From the NCBI RefSeq assembly GCF_033118175.1, contig NC_083699.1, positions 49,077,001-49,141,000 on the forward strand: a stretch of 64,000 nucleotides of DNA, given 5' to 3'. The notes under the pieces are model-generated. The model was not told where the DNA came from. It saw only the letters and a list, made by a program, of their open reading frames with translations, and did not search any database. Shown one piece after another: positions 23,217 through 35,927 of the stretch (the first letter of the stretch is position 1; every line of letters begins with the position of its first letter). Source of the stretch: Dama dama (Eukaryota; Chordata; Mammalia; Artiodactyla; Cervidae). A program made the position numbers and the translations under genes.

Positions 23217-25629
23217 TCAAGTAGTAATGTAATCTGATTCTTAAAACTTGTTTTCTTTCTTTCTGAATTTAGCAACTTAGTCAAAAGACTGCAGAGGTTG
23301 TAGTGATGGTGGTATGCTTCAGAATAGCTCAGCATGAACAGTCTTCAGAGGTAGTACTGCTCTGGCGTGAATACCTGTCTAGTAGGATATTGTTGTCATT
23401 GTCACTTATCAGGAGAAAGGTACATTTCTTTTGTTTTTGTTTTGTTGTGCAAGCGTTCTCTTCTTTATATGAACAGGCATAAAGAAAGAGAAAAAGATAG
23501 TGAAGTAAAAACCACTGGTCTGTGTAAAAAAATTCGAGGATATGCTTTTTACAATCTGCAGATAGCTTGTAAATCACATCCACAGTCTCTGTCAGAAGTT
23601 GCAGGATTTAGGTGCTTACCAATGAACTTGAAGCCATGGTAGTCTAGTGACCCTCATTTAGCCAAAAATAGTTTTGTTTGATCCTGATGATAAATTTGCT
23701 CTAAAGTGAGTCTCAGTGTTCATAGAACTTAAAAAAGAGAAGGCCATGGCTCATTTTGAGTAGCTTGCCCTTTTTATTTTAGGCAATTATCAGTTAAAAA
23801 AAAAAACCAAAGCACAGGCAAATTTTAATTTTAAACAAAGATATACACATGTATGGACAGACATTAATTTTATCAAAGAAATTTAAGCAGACTGTACATT
23901 CAAAATGTGATTCAGATCACAGGTATCTTTTGGTGTATCCATCCATTGCATAAAGTGAAGTTGAGTTATAAATAAATTTCTAACTTGAGGTCAGCATTTT
24001 ATTTTTCAAATATTCCTAATATGTGGTAGATTTTTCTTCAAATAAAATTTGTTATTATTTATATCGTAGAAGTACTACATGTATGCAGTAAAAACATTTT
24101 TTAAGCAAAAGAATGATACAAAATTAAAAGCTTTCTTCCTCTCTCCCATTACCACCATTCCCCAGAGACAGTCGCTAATGGTTTATAACTTTAAATATTT
24201 TATGTATACCTCAGTTTCTTGACTACATTATCAATTTAATATCCATTTACTTATTGCTTCCCAGTATGAAAAAAGAGGACATTGGCACATTTACCCTTCC
24301 TTCCATTTCTCTCATTTCATTTCTAATTTTTTGTTAGTTGGAATGTTACTTTTACATTGTCATGGTTTATAAAATTTATATATTTTTTAACTGTAATAAG
24401 TATTTCCATGTTTGTTATAGTTGGTTATAAAAACTTTATATGTGTAAATAGCATTTATTGTAGTAAGAAATATAAATGTGTATGTTTAACTGGAAAACCA
24501 AGTGACGTTATCAGACTCATGGAGGAGAAAACACAGGCCTAAGTTGTTAAAGCTTTGCTGCTTCTGAGCAATAAAGTCTTAATTTTTTTTCAAGTATCCT
24601 TTAATTCTTCTGGTTCATATGCAGCTGCTGCTGTTTGTTATATCCCCTGTCACTTTTTCTTGAATGTTCTTCTCTTTGGGATGACAGCAAATTTTTTCAT
24701 ATATGGATTGGTGGTGGTAGATTACTCTTTCTAACTATAGAAGCATGGGAGGCCAAACTGTTTTCATGTACTTCAAAAATAACGTCTCACAGCAGATTGA
24801 ATGCAGGAGATATGAGAGTCCAGATGTATTCTATCAAGCCAGAGATTAAAATGTTTTCATTAAATGTTTTTACTTGGGAAAGTGGTTATTTTTCATGCAA
24901 ACATGAGACTTATTTTAACAGATAATAGGTTTATTATTATCATGTTTAAGTGATTAATAACTATTTTAAAATATCTCCCTTTAAGTTTCTAATACAGTAA
25001 ATATTGATAGTTATAGTTCACATAAACAAAAACTCTTGGGGATCCTCAGTAATTTTTAAGAATGTAAAAGGATCTGGAGATCAAAAAGTTTGAGAACAGC
25101 TGCTCTAGAGATTAAACATACATTTAAAAATGTTCACAGTTTGTTTAGAGTTAATATTATACCGCTTCAGTGTAAAATGTAGGAACTTGGCAATCACAGA
25201 GGCCTGTTTCCCAGCTCTGCCCTTTAGCCTTTTATGCTGTAAGTGCCATATGTGTTACATCCATTACATGATGAAACCTCCAAGATGATGTTATTCCCAA
25301 TGATTGCTGTGGCCTGTGTCTGCTCCTAGCATTTGCTGGCTCTGAACCTGGAACTTCTCAGGTGCCTTGGAAGACAGCTCTTCTCTTAGCTGCCCTGGGC
25401 TGCTCCATCATGTGCCTTCTTTTGCCCATCCAAGCCCATATGCAGGAATCTCTCCAAATATCTGATCTGCTAGTAGCACTTGTTTTTTTCCCTTCTAGTT
25501 GTAACTATGATTTGATACATAAAAAAAAGCCCACATCTTTTCTGTTATTGTCATGGTAATTTGGAAGATAGGAAAGTGCATATTCTGCTATCTTAAAAGA
25601 GATATTTAATGTCACTTTCTAAAGCACAT

Positions 25630-25710
25630 TTTATTCATTCATTCATTCCACTAACACATTTAGTAAGCACCTGTTCCATGTTGAGCACTGGGGGTACAAG
25701 AGTGAACAAA
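25630..25710. repeat. Old L2/MIR-type repeat piece
   Basis: An (ATTC)n start followed by 'agtaagcacctgttccatgt' and 'gagcactgggggtacaagag' is a widespread ancient mammalian repeat signature. Short and diverged. Confidence 0.45.
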
Positions 25711-25977
25711 CTATTTTTTCAATATATATGGGTTTCTTTTAAAAAATAAAAGATAAAAATTGTGTTTATTTTTAAACTTTTGATATTTTTGATACCATTT
25801 CACACTTATAGGAAGTTGCAGTAGTACAAGGAACTGCCATATACTCTTGACTCAGGTTTACCAGTTGTTAACATTTTGTCCTTTTACTTTATTATTTGTG
25901 TGCTCTCTCTTGCTCTTGCTCTCTGTCTCTAAATTTCTATTCCATATGTATGTTTTGATACATATTATGTTCTATTA

Positions 25978-26190
25978 TAGGCTTCCTAGGTGGCTCAGAG
26001 GCAAAGAATTTACCTGCCAATGCAAGAGCCATAGGAAATGCAGGTTCGATCCATGGGTCAGGAAGATCCTCTGGAGGAGGAAATGGCAACCCACTCCAGT
26101 ATTTTGCTGGGATAATCCCATGGACAGAGGAGCCTGGCAGGGTGCAGTCCATAGTGTTGCAAAGAGTCAGACACGACTGAGCACATATAC
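25978..26190 (+). mobile_element. Bov-tA SINE, sense
   Basis: 'aggcttcctaggtggctcag', 'aatggcaacccactccagta', 'catggacagaggagcctggc' and 'gtcagacacgactgagcaca' give the full Bov-tA order. Target duplications are not clear. Confidence 0.9.
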
Positions 26191-26338
26191 TATTGTATGT
26201 ATTTTTTTTCCTGAACAACTTGGAAGTAATTTGTAGACATCATATTCCCTTATCCATAAATATTTCAGTGTCTATTTCCTAAGAATAGGACTTTTCTTTT
26301 ACCTAACCACAGTATATTTATCAAGATCAAGACATTTA

Positions 26339-26512
26339 GAGAATTTCTTGGTGGTTCAGTGGTTGACACTCCACGCTTTCACTGCTGAGGGCCTGCATTC
26401 AAATCCCTGGCCAGGGAACTAAGATCCCACAAGATGCTTGGTGTGGCCAAATAAAATAGCCATAGTGCATGCCTGGATGGCCAGACTATGGATTTTTTTT
26501 TTTTTTTTTTTA
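26339..26512 (+). mobile_element. CHR-type SINE with 16-base target duplication and a T-rich 3' end
   Basis: 'gaatttcttggtggttcagt', 'tcaaatccctggccagggaa' and 'ctaagatcccacaagatgct' identify a CHR SINE in + orientation. A perfect 16-base repeat AAGATCAAGACATTTA flanks it (26323-26338 and 26513-26528). The segment between the SINE body and the right repeat ends in a run of about 19 T bases, opposite to the A-rich tail expected. Confidence 0.9.
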
Positions 26513-27823
26513 AAGATCAAGACATTTAACATTGATCAATCCTATTATCTAATCCACAGTTTCACAGTCCACTTTTGCCAGTTATCCCACTGATATCCTG
26601 TCGCTTTTTCCCTCAGACCAGGAGTCAGTCCAGCATCACACAGGGCATTCAGTCATCATGCTTCACTCAGTCTCATTTAATCTGGAACAATTCCTTAGCC
26701 TTTCTTTGTCTTTCATGACCTTGACTTTTTTTTTTTTTTTTTTTTTTGCAAAACACAGGTTAGTTGTTTTGTAGAATGTTCCTCAGTCTGGGACATGATC
26801 TCTTATGATTAGATTTGGGGTTTGTATTTTGGGCAGGAACCCATAGAATGATATTACATTCTTTTCCAGACATCATGTTAGGAGAGAGGTACAGGGTTTC
26901 TGCTTGTTCCATTATTGATAATGTTAACTTTGGCTAGCATTTCAGGTGGTGCCCACTAGGTTAATCCAGTCTGAAGTTACTAATTTTACTTTTGTAGTTA
27001 ATACATAATTTGTTAGGGATACTTTTGAGACTATGGAAATATCCAGTTCCTCATATATCTCCTACCCACTAGCTTTAACATCAGTTGTTGATTCTTAGCA
27101 GAATCAATTATTACTGTGATGGCTGCAGAATGATGATTTTCTCACACCATCATTTCTTCTACATATATTAGTTGGTCTTCTACTAAAAAGGATTTTCCCT
27201 CTTTCTGCTTGTTTTAATTTATTCATTTACTTATATCTGTATGGACTTAGATTCTTATTTTTTCCATGAGTATTCTATTGCTATAATTATTGATTTTGAT
27301 GCTCAAATCATTCCAGATTTGGCCAGTGGGTGCCCCTGCAGGCTGTTTCCTATTTCCTTTAGACACATCCTCATCATTTTTAGGAGCACTTCCTTACTTT
27401 CTGACAGAAAATATTCTAGGTTCATTTTGTATTTTCTCTGCCTCGGCCCTGAATCAGCTATTCCTCCAGAGAGCTCTGGCTCAGTAAGGTAAGAAATGGT
27501 ATTTAAAGACCAAGATCTGGGTGTTAGATATGTTCATTGCTACTGGGGTGTCTTACCTTGTAGACCCTTTAAGTAGACAGAGAGAAGGAATATATGTTTA
27601 TATCTTCCTCTGCATATTAAAAACTATGAATTCAAACTGATGCCTCTCATTCTGATTTATCACCCCAGGGTTCTTCTTCCTTAGTTTTAACTGTCTTCTC
27701 CAACAGTGAGAAACTTGACTGTCAGTCAATATATTTACTTCTTTGCTCAATCCTATAATTCATGGAAAGTAGATTAACTCCTACGCCTGCAAAAAACAAA
27801 CTTTCTTTCTAGAATGTGTGTTA

Positions 27824-28018
27824 CACGTGTGCTCAGTTGCTAAGTCACGTCTGACCCTGTAACACTGGACTGTAGCCTGCCAAGCTCCTCTGTCCATGGG
27901 ATCTCCCAGGCAAGAATACTGGAGTGGGTTCCAATTTCCTTCTCCAGGGGATCTTCCCAATCCAGGGATCAAACCCGTGACTCCTGCATTGGCTTTACCT
28001 CTGAGCCACCAGGGAAGC
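27824..28018 (-). mobile_element. Bov-tA SINE, antisense
   Basis: 'tgctcagttgctaagtcacg', 'gcaagaatactggagtgggt', 'aatccagggatcaaacccgt' and 'gagccaccagggaagc' give the reverse order of Bov-tA. The flanks CTAGAATGTGTGTTA (27809-27823) and CTAGAATTTGTGTTA (28019-28033) are 15-base target duplications with one mismatch. Confidence 0.93.
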
Positions 28019-30793
28019 CTAGAATTTGTGTTAGTTTGTAGTTATTTGTCTTTAGACTGAAAGCATATAGTCAAAATAATATGTTCGAAAGTTACTCTGC
28101 TCTGTTTTTTTCCCACCTTCAGTGTGGTTATATTTTTCTTTAGAAATAGTTAGGTTAATTTGTTTCTGCATTCTTAGAGTTTTTCTCTCTCATCCTGTTG
28201 ATTTGATTTGATTTTGTTTAATTTTGAGTATGTAAAACACTATGTGATTCCAAAAGTCAAAAGTACTCAGTACATAGGAATTCTTGAATGAGTATAGTAT
28301 TGTCTTATTCACTGAGCCACCTAGAAGAATAAATCTTTTGCAGTTGATATTTAGCAAGTTTGCCTGTTACTGGTGAAGGGCATTAGGGTCTGTGTTTGTC
28401 CTCCTGATATTAAGCCGAGATAGATTGTCTAGTGACAGTCCGAGTCTTGCAGGAAGCTTCTGTCCTCTTGTCAAGGAGACCGGGAAGGGAAGGGGAAGCT
28501 CTTGTTTAGGTGGCCATGGCATTGCTGCTGTGGGAATTTAGATTTGTGGGATGGTATTAGGTGTCCAGAGCATAGTGTCTTTGGGTTGTGCATTCTGAGT
28601 GCAGAAGTGGCTGCTCTGTGGGGAATGAGCTGCTGCTGTGTGGCTCTAAGAGGCAGAACCTCACCAGGAATTCCCACCAGCACCAACATTTTCACAGCAT
28701 CTGAGGGTCTTGCCACTCCTGTGCCTGTATGCTTCTATGACCAGGTTGTTCCTTGAGACATTCCTAGCCTTGGACCAAGATCAGCACACACAGGATGGAA
28801 AAACCACAGATCAAGCATCTGGAGCTACTGTTATGGAGACGCTGGCTTTTGAACTCATTCCATGCAGATTTCCACATAGCCACAAAGATCTCACATTGCT
28901 AGGAATGACTAAATCAATATTGACCAAGGGTGCTGCCCAGATTCAGATCCAAGGAAATCAGACTTTGACCACTCCTGGTGAGTCCCTGCCACTTCCCCTC
29001 TGGAGCAGTTTCCATGACCAGCATCAGTCTGGTAGCAGAGCGCTGATCGGATGCCCATTCGCAAACTCCTAGTGCAACAGAGAAGGCACCAGCTGCTCCA
29101 GCACTGGGACTGAGCAGGGCTGAGCTGTAGACGATTCATGTTTCAGGTGAAGATTCACCTGAAACATGAGGCCAGGTTAGTTGGGCTAATAGAAGAGTAC
29201 AGTCAATTAGACATCTTTCCTTTCCCTCTCAACTGCCCTGAAGAAATCCTCACCCATGTTTAAAACTGCCTGATGTGCTTCATGCTTACGAAAAAACCTT
29301 TCACAATTATCATCTCATCTAAACTGTGCAGCCCACCCCGAGGCAGGTATGTAGCTGCCTGCATCGGCCACAGGTGGCCGTGGCCATGGAGCCTGCTGCC
29401 CCCCGCCCAGCTCTGCCTGTGGTGCTTATTCAGAGTCAGAGAGGAATGTGGCTGGTGCCCACTCTGCCCACCGGGTCACAGGCCAGCAGCAGCTTGGGAT
29501 CTTCTCTGATGTGTGATTGATAATTAAATAACTAGTGTTCAGAGAGCAAGCTGCTGGCATATGTGTGTGCTCCGGGGAGCATATGTGTGTGTCTTTGGGA
29601 GGGAGGGCCAGGTCATGTCCTGCTCTGACCTGCTCCTGACCCAAGTGGGCAGAAGCCAGATTCTTTTTCTCCAGCTGCTGGCAGAAAGAAGAGGTGTCAT
29701 CTCACATTTCAGGTGTGCTCGCTCAGGCCTGCTTGGCGGCCTGCGGGAAGGAGATGGCTGTCTGATAGGAAGGCTCTGGGGCGGGAGCTTGCGTGGCCCC
29801 CTGTGGCAGAGTGTCTGTCTCCTCAGCCCCACTTGTTGCATGCTAGAAGCAGTGTGTTCCACTCTGGACACATTTCAGGATGTGATTTCCCTGCCTTCCC
29901 AGACATTCTGCAGAAGAGTGAAGATTCTCTACTCACAAGAGAAAGACTTCTACTTCAGAACTAAAACACCCACCCCGCAGCTGTGGTGTCTCCAGTGTGG
30001 TTTCAGCCCTTGGCTTAGAGGGACCAGGCCCTGGCTCCTTGTTCTGGGAGGTCAGGAAGGGAAGCCCTAGCAACAAGCATCACGCAGGTGTGATCGCCCG
30101 GGGCCAGACTCCAACTTGCTGTGCCCCAGAACCTGCCAAGTGTCTACCTGAGGGGCCTCAAGGAAGAGAGGAACCTGCCCCTTGAGCATGTGTGTGCCTT
30201 TCTGAGGGATGCTTTGCCCCTCTTGCTTTGCTTTCTCTTCTTCCTTAGTTTCCACCCCTGTCTCCCAGAAGCCTCACTGCTGGGCACACACGTTGTCTTA
30301 CTGCCGTCCGCCTTTCCCCACAACCTGTTATGTCTGTGCCATAGAGCACTGAATGATACTCCCGTTATTTTGGAATAGATGACTGGGACCCAAATCTGAA
30401 GACAGTTTCTGAGTGAGTTATCAGTTGGTGCCAATCACAAGATAGCCCAGAACTGGCCCAACTATCACCCCTGTCACCCAGTGATTCCACTGCCCTCCCC
30501 CGGGCACCAGAAATGACTGGGCAGAGGCACAAAGGAAGTGTCTGTGGGCCACAGCCTCTGCGGGAGAGGGTATTGTAGATGAGCTGGGGTTCCTTAACCT
30601 CCCATAAAGGAGGGAGTTGGGTTTGAGACCCCCAAGTGTGGGGAAAAGCTGATACTCTGTCCTTGGTTGGAGGTCTGCATATGCTGAGGACATGGCTCTG
30701 CCTGCAGCCTCTCTGAGCAAGACCTGGGGGTATTTAGAGAGCTGGCAGGACAGACAGAGGGCAGGGTTGGGATACTGATATTTATGGTAAATA

Positions 30794-31005
30794 TGGGCTT
30801 CCATGGTCGCTCAGATGGTAAAGAGTTTGCCTGCAATGCAGGAGACCCAGGTTCTATCCCTGGGTTGGCAAGATCCCTGGAGAAGGAAATGGCAACCCAC
30901 TCCAGTATTCTTGCCTGGAGATTTCCATGGACAGAGGAGCCTGGCGGACTACAGGCCATAGGGTTGCAAAGAGCTGGACACGACTGAGCAACTAACACTT
31001 TCACG
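30794..31005 (+). mobile_element. Bov-tA SINE, sense
   Basis: 'gggcttccatggtcgctcag', 'gcctgcaatgcaggagaccc', 'atggcaacccactccagtat' and 'gctggacacgactgagcaac' match Bov-tA throughout. Confidence 0.92.
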
Positions 31006-31099
31006 CTAATATGTGTTTGGCACAGAGCTCCTTGGAATTCCCTAAGTGATAAAAGTGATAAGATGTCTTGATATTTATAACAAATGCATTTCAAGCACA

Positions 31100-31690
31100 A
31101 CTGGGTTTATATTAATGAGGTGGCTTTTAGAACCATCTAAGGATGGGGGCTGTTTTTAGGGGAACCAATCATGTAATTAGAGGGTTGGAACTTGGAAGTG
31201 ATAGAGTTGGAGGTTAAATCAGTCACCAGTGACAAGTGATTTAATCTATCATGCCTATGTGGTGAAGCCTCCTAAGAAAACCAAAAAAGAGAGTTTAGAG
31301 AGCCTCTGGCTTGGTGAGCATATGGAGATGAAGAGAGGGTGCCGCCCTCGGAGAAGGTGTGGATATACCAGGCTCTTTCCCCAGCCTGGTCCTGGGCATC
31401 TCCTCCATCCGGTGGTTTCTGAGTTCTAGCCTTTCATAATAAGCTGGTGATCTCTGAGTTCTGTGAGCTGCTCTAACAAATGAATTGAACCCAAGAAGTG
31501 GGTGGTGGGAACCTCCGATCAACAGCCCCTGGGAAGCTGTTTACCTTCCCAGATAAACACAGATTACAGCCTGAATTTGGAATTGGCATCTGCTGGACTG
31601 AGCCCTCGATTGTTGGATGACACCATCTCTGGATAGATGGTGTCAGAACTGAGTTGAATTACAGGACACCTAGCTAGTATCAGAGACTTG
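31100..31690 (+). repeat. Old ERVL-like LTR, copy 1 of 3 in the window
   Basis: 'aggatgggggctgttttta', 'atctatcatgcctatgtggt', 'gaagcctcctaagaaaacca', 'ataagctggtgatctctgag' and 'gagttgaattacaggacacc' recur in order at 56.76-57.47 kb and, reversed, at 34.74-35.71 kb. It has no coding content. The subfamily name is not certain to me. Confidence 0.6.
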
Positions 31691-32099
31691 CTTGACAAGG
31701 GGAAAACACATACACATTGGAACTTGTGTAAGAACTGTACCAGCCCTGGGGCCACGCTGTTATTATGCAAGGGGGCTGGTTTGAGCTGTCTCTCTCTGGC
31801 TACTACTCTCCTACAAGGTCAACACTGGGGCCACCAAACTCATTTCAAACCACGCATGCCTTTACCTACAGCTTTATTCTGAGGGTGAAGATCTCCTAAA
31901 GTTTCTGCCTCATTCGTGTGTGCGGCACCTTTAAGGCTGGTTTAGTCCAATGAGGTCCGGGTAGTGAAAGGCTTTTCATATCCTATTAGGTAACTAAACA
32001 AATAAACAAAACAGCCCTTCAGAGTGGAAATATGAAGACTGTGATGAATGATGAATAAAATTTCTAGAATCACAACAGGAATTTTAAGGATAAAGCAGG

Positions 32100-32296
32100 T
32101 GGTGCTGCTGTTGAGTCACTAAGTTGTATCTGGCTCTTTTGTGACCCCGTGGACTGTAACCCACCAGGCTCTTCTGTCCATGGGATTTTTCTGGTGAGAA
32201 TACTGGAGTGGGTTGCCATTTCCTTCTCCAGTAGATCTTCCCGACCCAGGGCTTTCCTGCATTGGCAGACAGATTCTTTACCACTGAACCACCAGT
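32100..32296 (-). mobile_element. Bov-tA/Bov-A-type SINE, antisense
   Basis: 'gtgctgctgttgagtcacta', 'tgtccatgggatttttctgg', 'atactggagtgggttgccat' and 'attggcagacagattcttta' are reverse-strand Bov-tA. One internal block, around the anticodon-like region, is shortened. Confidence 0.88.
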
Positions 32297-34049
32297 ACTT
32301 AAGCAAAGTCCAGGTGTTAGAAATTGCATCATAAAGAGTGAAATTTAGGAGAGAAAAGAGCAAGTGAGCTGTGGTGCAGGTTTTACAGTCTGGGTTGGGG
32401 AACTGCAATCCAGCTGTGGACCTAGGGCAGTTGTGTCTCTCCTGGGCTCTCTTTCCTCAGCAGGCTGTAGACAGGGGCCCTCTCCCTGCCTGCCTCGGGG
32501 GCTGATGTGAGCACCAATGGAGAGAATTGATTTGGAAGCTGAAACCACTCTGTAAGTTATTACACCTTGTTGCTATTGTTATGACTGTTTCTAATAAATA
32601 ATAGACCTGAAACAAGCCATGGTAGGAAGTGAACATAAGCAGAGACAGGAAGTTGGGCCAGGTCCTGGGTTTTGAGATTAAGATCCTGGAAAGCAGTCTT
32701 ATTATACTTACCCCAAGGTCCCTCGGTACCATTTGTTTGAAGACAAGCATAGGTTGGCAGGGTCTTTGCTCTGAACCATGATCACTGTTCTCGTGTTTAT
32801 TGACTTTCAGGAGATTGCTCATTAGTAGTTTGCTAAAGACAGATGAACAGAAATACACAGAGATGAAAGGCATTCCAGCTGGTGTCAGGGACTGTCAAGA
32901 GACTCCAAGGAGTCCCCCGGCCCATCTGTCCCGTGTGGCTTCATTGATGTCTCTGATGATTATTTGAGGCCTTTTCTTCCTCTGTCTGTGCACAATACAA
33001 GGCAGGAAGCTGGTATCCTCTCCTGTTTTAACTGAGTATAGCTGGATGCTGGTCTTGGTCCTAGATCATAGGCTGTTCTCAGATGTTCAGGGGCCTTGCC
33101 CCTGACTCTGGACCTCTGATTTCACCTGTCACTTGACTTTCCTGCCTTCTCTCTGAAGTTACAGCTCACATACATGCACCAGTCAGGCTTATTGCTCACA
33201 ATGGGTCTTAACTGGGTGCCTCTCTCCCCAGTCCCCAGATGAGAATCAACTCATCACTGTTGTGGCAGTTGGAGGCCATTGGAAGACTCTAGTGATGTTT
33301 GAACTTAATTACCAAACCTATGCAGAAGCAGTTCCTAGTGTGAGTGGCTACTGATTTTAAGATTATTTCCATAAGTTTTAGTCTTTCTAGTAAAGAGTTT
33401 CTGTATGAGTGCCTTTGTTATTTTTGAATTGGAAAAATGAGCAAAGTGTCTGTTTCACCGCTTGTTAGCCTTCATTCCAGACAACTGCCAAACGATACCT
33501 TGGAATTCTGTGGTCTGGGGTGAAGGGGCACTTAGGGATCACTGTCTCAGCTCATGTTCAGTGAGGAACACAGACACTGCCCTAGGTTCTTTAAACAGAG
33601 GGAATTTAACATACAGAGTTCATCACACAAGTGTTAGAAGGGCGGGAGCAACAAAAAGCTAAGTAAGGTTCCCCAAAGACTAGTAACTGCTGGAAGCTGC
33701 TGTTCCTCCCCGGGAACAGAGGACTGAGAGGGAGGATGGCATCACCCAGAGCTCATGACCACTGTCTGAGCTGGAGCCCCGCATCCCAGGCTCGCCCACA
33801 TGCCGGTGGCTGGAACTCGATCATGTGGCCACACCGCCCATCAAGAGGCTAGGAAACAGTCTCCTGAGTGGCCAGAAGGAGAGGGAACAAATTTGCTGAG
33901 CAGCACGTTTGTGCTGCATGCGGGCATAGGAATTGCAGTGCGCGCAGGCCTGTGTGGCGTGGAGAAATGCAGAGCTTTAAAGCTGACTTCTCCCAGCAAC
34001 CTCCCCCCACTCCACTGCTGTTGAGTTGACCGCTGTGTGCCGTTTTCAG

Positions 34050-34196
34050 GAGGCCCTGGCCCAGCCCCAACCCTGGTGGAAGATCCAGCTGTTCGTATGG
34101 GAGCCAGTGCTGTTCGGGACCTGGGACGGTGTGTTCACCTCCTGCATGATCAACATTTTTGGGGTTGTCCTTTTCTTAAGGACCGGCTGGCTGGTG
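34050..34196 (+). CDS. SLC12A8: SLC12A8 coding exon 3 (residues 18-66)
   Basis: 147 bases, 49 codons, phase 0 at both ends. The acceptor is cgttttcag and the donor gtgagtga. It begins EALAQPQPWWKIQLFVWEPV and continues through a W-E-P-V-L-F-G-T-W-D-G-V-F motif into the first membrane segment (about residues 48-66, ending R-T-G-W-L-V). The G-V-F-T-S-C-M-I-N-I-F-G-V-V-L-F-L-R series is the family's conserved first transmembrane helix, where related transporters place part of the ion-binding site. Residues match human SLC12A8, as I recall it, at nearly every position. Confidence 0.96.
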
Positions 34197-34734
34197 GTGA
34201 GTGATGAGCTGGTAGCCCTGGAGCCTCTTCTGGGCCTGGGACGTGGAAAGCTCTGTCGCCCTGGGGTAGTCCACAGAGTGCTCGACAGATTCCTAAAGCA
34301 CAGATGCTCCAGAGGCGGGAAACAAGATCAAGCAGGTGGAGTAGCTAGCGTTGCTTTTAAGTGAGAATCCTGAGAACCTGAGCCTCAGACAGAGGATCAT
34401 GTGGAAGCCTCCCCATGGATTTAACTACAAAAATGAGAGCCCAGAAGTCAGGGTGCGTCTCGGGTGGGACTCGAGGTGGGTCAGAGAGAGCAGACTGATG
34501 GCAAGTTTGCCTCCAGTTTGTGACCCTCTCCGGCTTTCCTGGTGCCCTGCGACTTATCTGATGCCCCTCCTGGAGAGGCAGAGGGAATTGTACAGACCTA
34601 CAGGCCTCCTCTATGCCTTTCTCTTCGCTGTCACTTCACTTCTGACACTACTGGTATCAGATATGTGTTTTTTCCCCCTCACCAAGCAATTGTGTAACAC
34701 CAGCTGAGTATCCTACAATTGAACTCAATTCTAA

Positions 34735-35712
34735 CACTGTCTACCTGGAGAGAGCATCATATGGCACAGGTTAAGGGCTCAGTCCCATGAAGCTGCACCC
34801 ACCTACTTCAGCTGCCAGTCACAAGTCTAGGTTGCCCCTGTGCTTCAGGGGTTTCCCTGACACCTCCCCAAGATTCAGTTCACTTGCTAGAGCAGCTCAC
34901 AGAACTCAGGGAAACACTTGTTTATGTTTACTAGCTTATTAAAGGATATGATAAAAGATATAGATTGATAGACAGATGAAGAGATCTGTAGGGCAAGGTC
35001 TGCAAGGGTCCTAGGAGCAGGAGCTTCTGTTACCGTGGAGTTGAAGTGTATTACCCTCCTGATATGTGGATGTGTTCACCTACCTGGAAACTTTCTGAAC
35101 CCCACACCTTGGGGATTTTTATAACAGCTTCAGCATACACGATCCATTATTGATTCCATTTCCAGCTGCTTTCCCCGCTCTAGAGAAGTGTGTGTGCATG
35201 TTGAGGATGGTGGTGGTGGAAACTCCAAGCTTCTAATCATGGCCTGGTCTTTCTGGTGATTAATCCCCACCCAGGAACCTACTCACAGCTGCCTCGTTAG
35301 AACAAGAGATGCTCCTAGGGCTCTTACCCCTTAGGAGTTTACAAGGGTTTTAGCAGCCCTGGGTCAGGGATGAAAAGTGAAAAAGTGTTAGTCACTCAGA
35401 CGTGTCTGACTCTTTGTGACCCCATGGACTGTAGCCACCGGGCTCCTCTATCCATGGGATTCTCCAGGCAAGAATACTGGAGTGGGTTGCCATTTCCTTC
35501 TCCAGGGGATCTTCCTGACCCAGGGATTGAACCTGGGTCTCCTGCACTGCAGACAGATTCTTTACCATCTGAGCCAGCAGGCTCAGGGATGGGGTCAAAC
35601 ACTAATATTAGAATGACAGATGTTCCTAGTGCTCTTGTCACTGGAGAAATGACAAGGTTTCAGGGACTTTGTTCCAGAAACCAGGTGCAGAGACCAATGT
35701 ACAGTTGACCCC
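34735..35712 (-). repeat. Old ERVL-like LTR, copy 2 of 3, antisense, split by a SINE
   Basis: 'ttaagggctcagtcccatga', 'tagagcagctcacagaactc', 'gggcaaggtctgcaagggtc' and 'tgtggatgtgttcacctacc' are the reverse complement of the family found at 31.1 and 56.8 kb. The SINE at 35373-35582 interrupts it, after which the LTR resumes at 'agggatggggtcaaac'. Confidence 0.6.
35373..35582 (-). mobile_element. Bov-tA SINE, antisense, inside an LTR
   Basis: 'gttagtcactcagacgtgtc', 'ggcaagaatactggagtggg', 'gacccagggattgaacctgg' and 'catctgagccagcagg' identify the element. A perfect 9-base direct repeat TCAGGGATG (35364-35372 and 35583-35591) marks the insertion into the older LTR. Confidence 0.93.
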
Positions 35713-35925
35713 TGAACAATATGAGTTTGAACTACACACTCCATTTATCCTTAGATTTTTTCAATAAGTACTATAGTACTACGTGGTCCACTTTCGGTTG
35801 AATCTGTGGATGTGAAATTGGTTAGGGAGGGCTGACTATGGAACCTGAGCATTCAGATTTTGGTATCTGAGAGCAGTCCCAGAATTAATCCCTTGGGGAT
35901 ACTGAGGGATGGCTGTATTTATTTT
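35713..35925. repeat. Old DNA-transposon-like repeat, unassigned
   Basis: 'tgacccctgaacaatatgag' followed by 'gaatctgtggatgtgaaatt' and 'gagggctgactatgg' is a widespread mammalian repeat type. I cannot assign the subfamily by eye. Confidence 0.45.
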
Positions 35926-35927
35926 CT

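Larger units (their letters stand above)
25740..27760 (-). repeat. Long old L1M/L1ME LINE fragment, antisense, carrying two SINEs
   Basis: 'accagttgttaacattttgt', 'ttccctcagaccaggagtca', 'ttagatttggggtttgtatt' and 'gcatttcaggtggtgcccac' are landmarks of the antisense 3' half of old L1M elements. A Bov-tA SINE (about 25978-26190) and a CHR SINE (26339-26512) interrupt it. A 23-base poly(T) run lies near 26,726. No frame is intact. Confidence 0.6.
15600..34049 (+). other. SLC12A8: SLC12A8 intron 2 (about 18.4 kb)
   Basis: Bounded by donor gtaggc and acceptor cgttttcag. It is filled mainly by retroelements, annotated separately: L2 and MIR pieces, a BovB 3' end, CHR and Bov-tA SINEs, a long L1M fragment at 25.7-27.8 kb and an LTR at 31.1-31.7 kb. 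The stretches 15.6-16.9, 19.8-22.7, 23.2-25.7 and 28.0-30.8 kb hold mostly unique sequence. The 28.4-30.6 kb part is comparatively GC-rich, but I find no convincing exon, only frames without recognisable domains. Confidence 0.85.

Noticed and set aside
22744..23224. Open frames with W-Q-P-T and H-S-S-I-L-A-W peptides, recurring at 26.0, 30.8, 32.1, 35.4 and 52.0 kb
   Set aside because: These are translations of Bov-tA SINEs, which give the same peptides wherever they insert.
29561..30070. 169-codon open frame in intron 2
   Set aside because: No recognisable domain, no plausible promoter, and overlapping open frames on both strands in a GC-richer stretch. There is no splice evidence linking it to SLC12A8.
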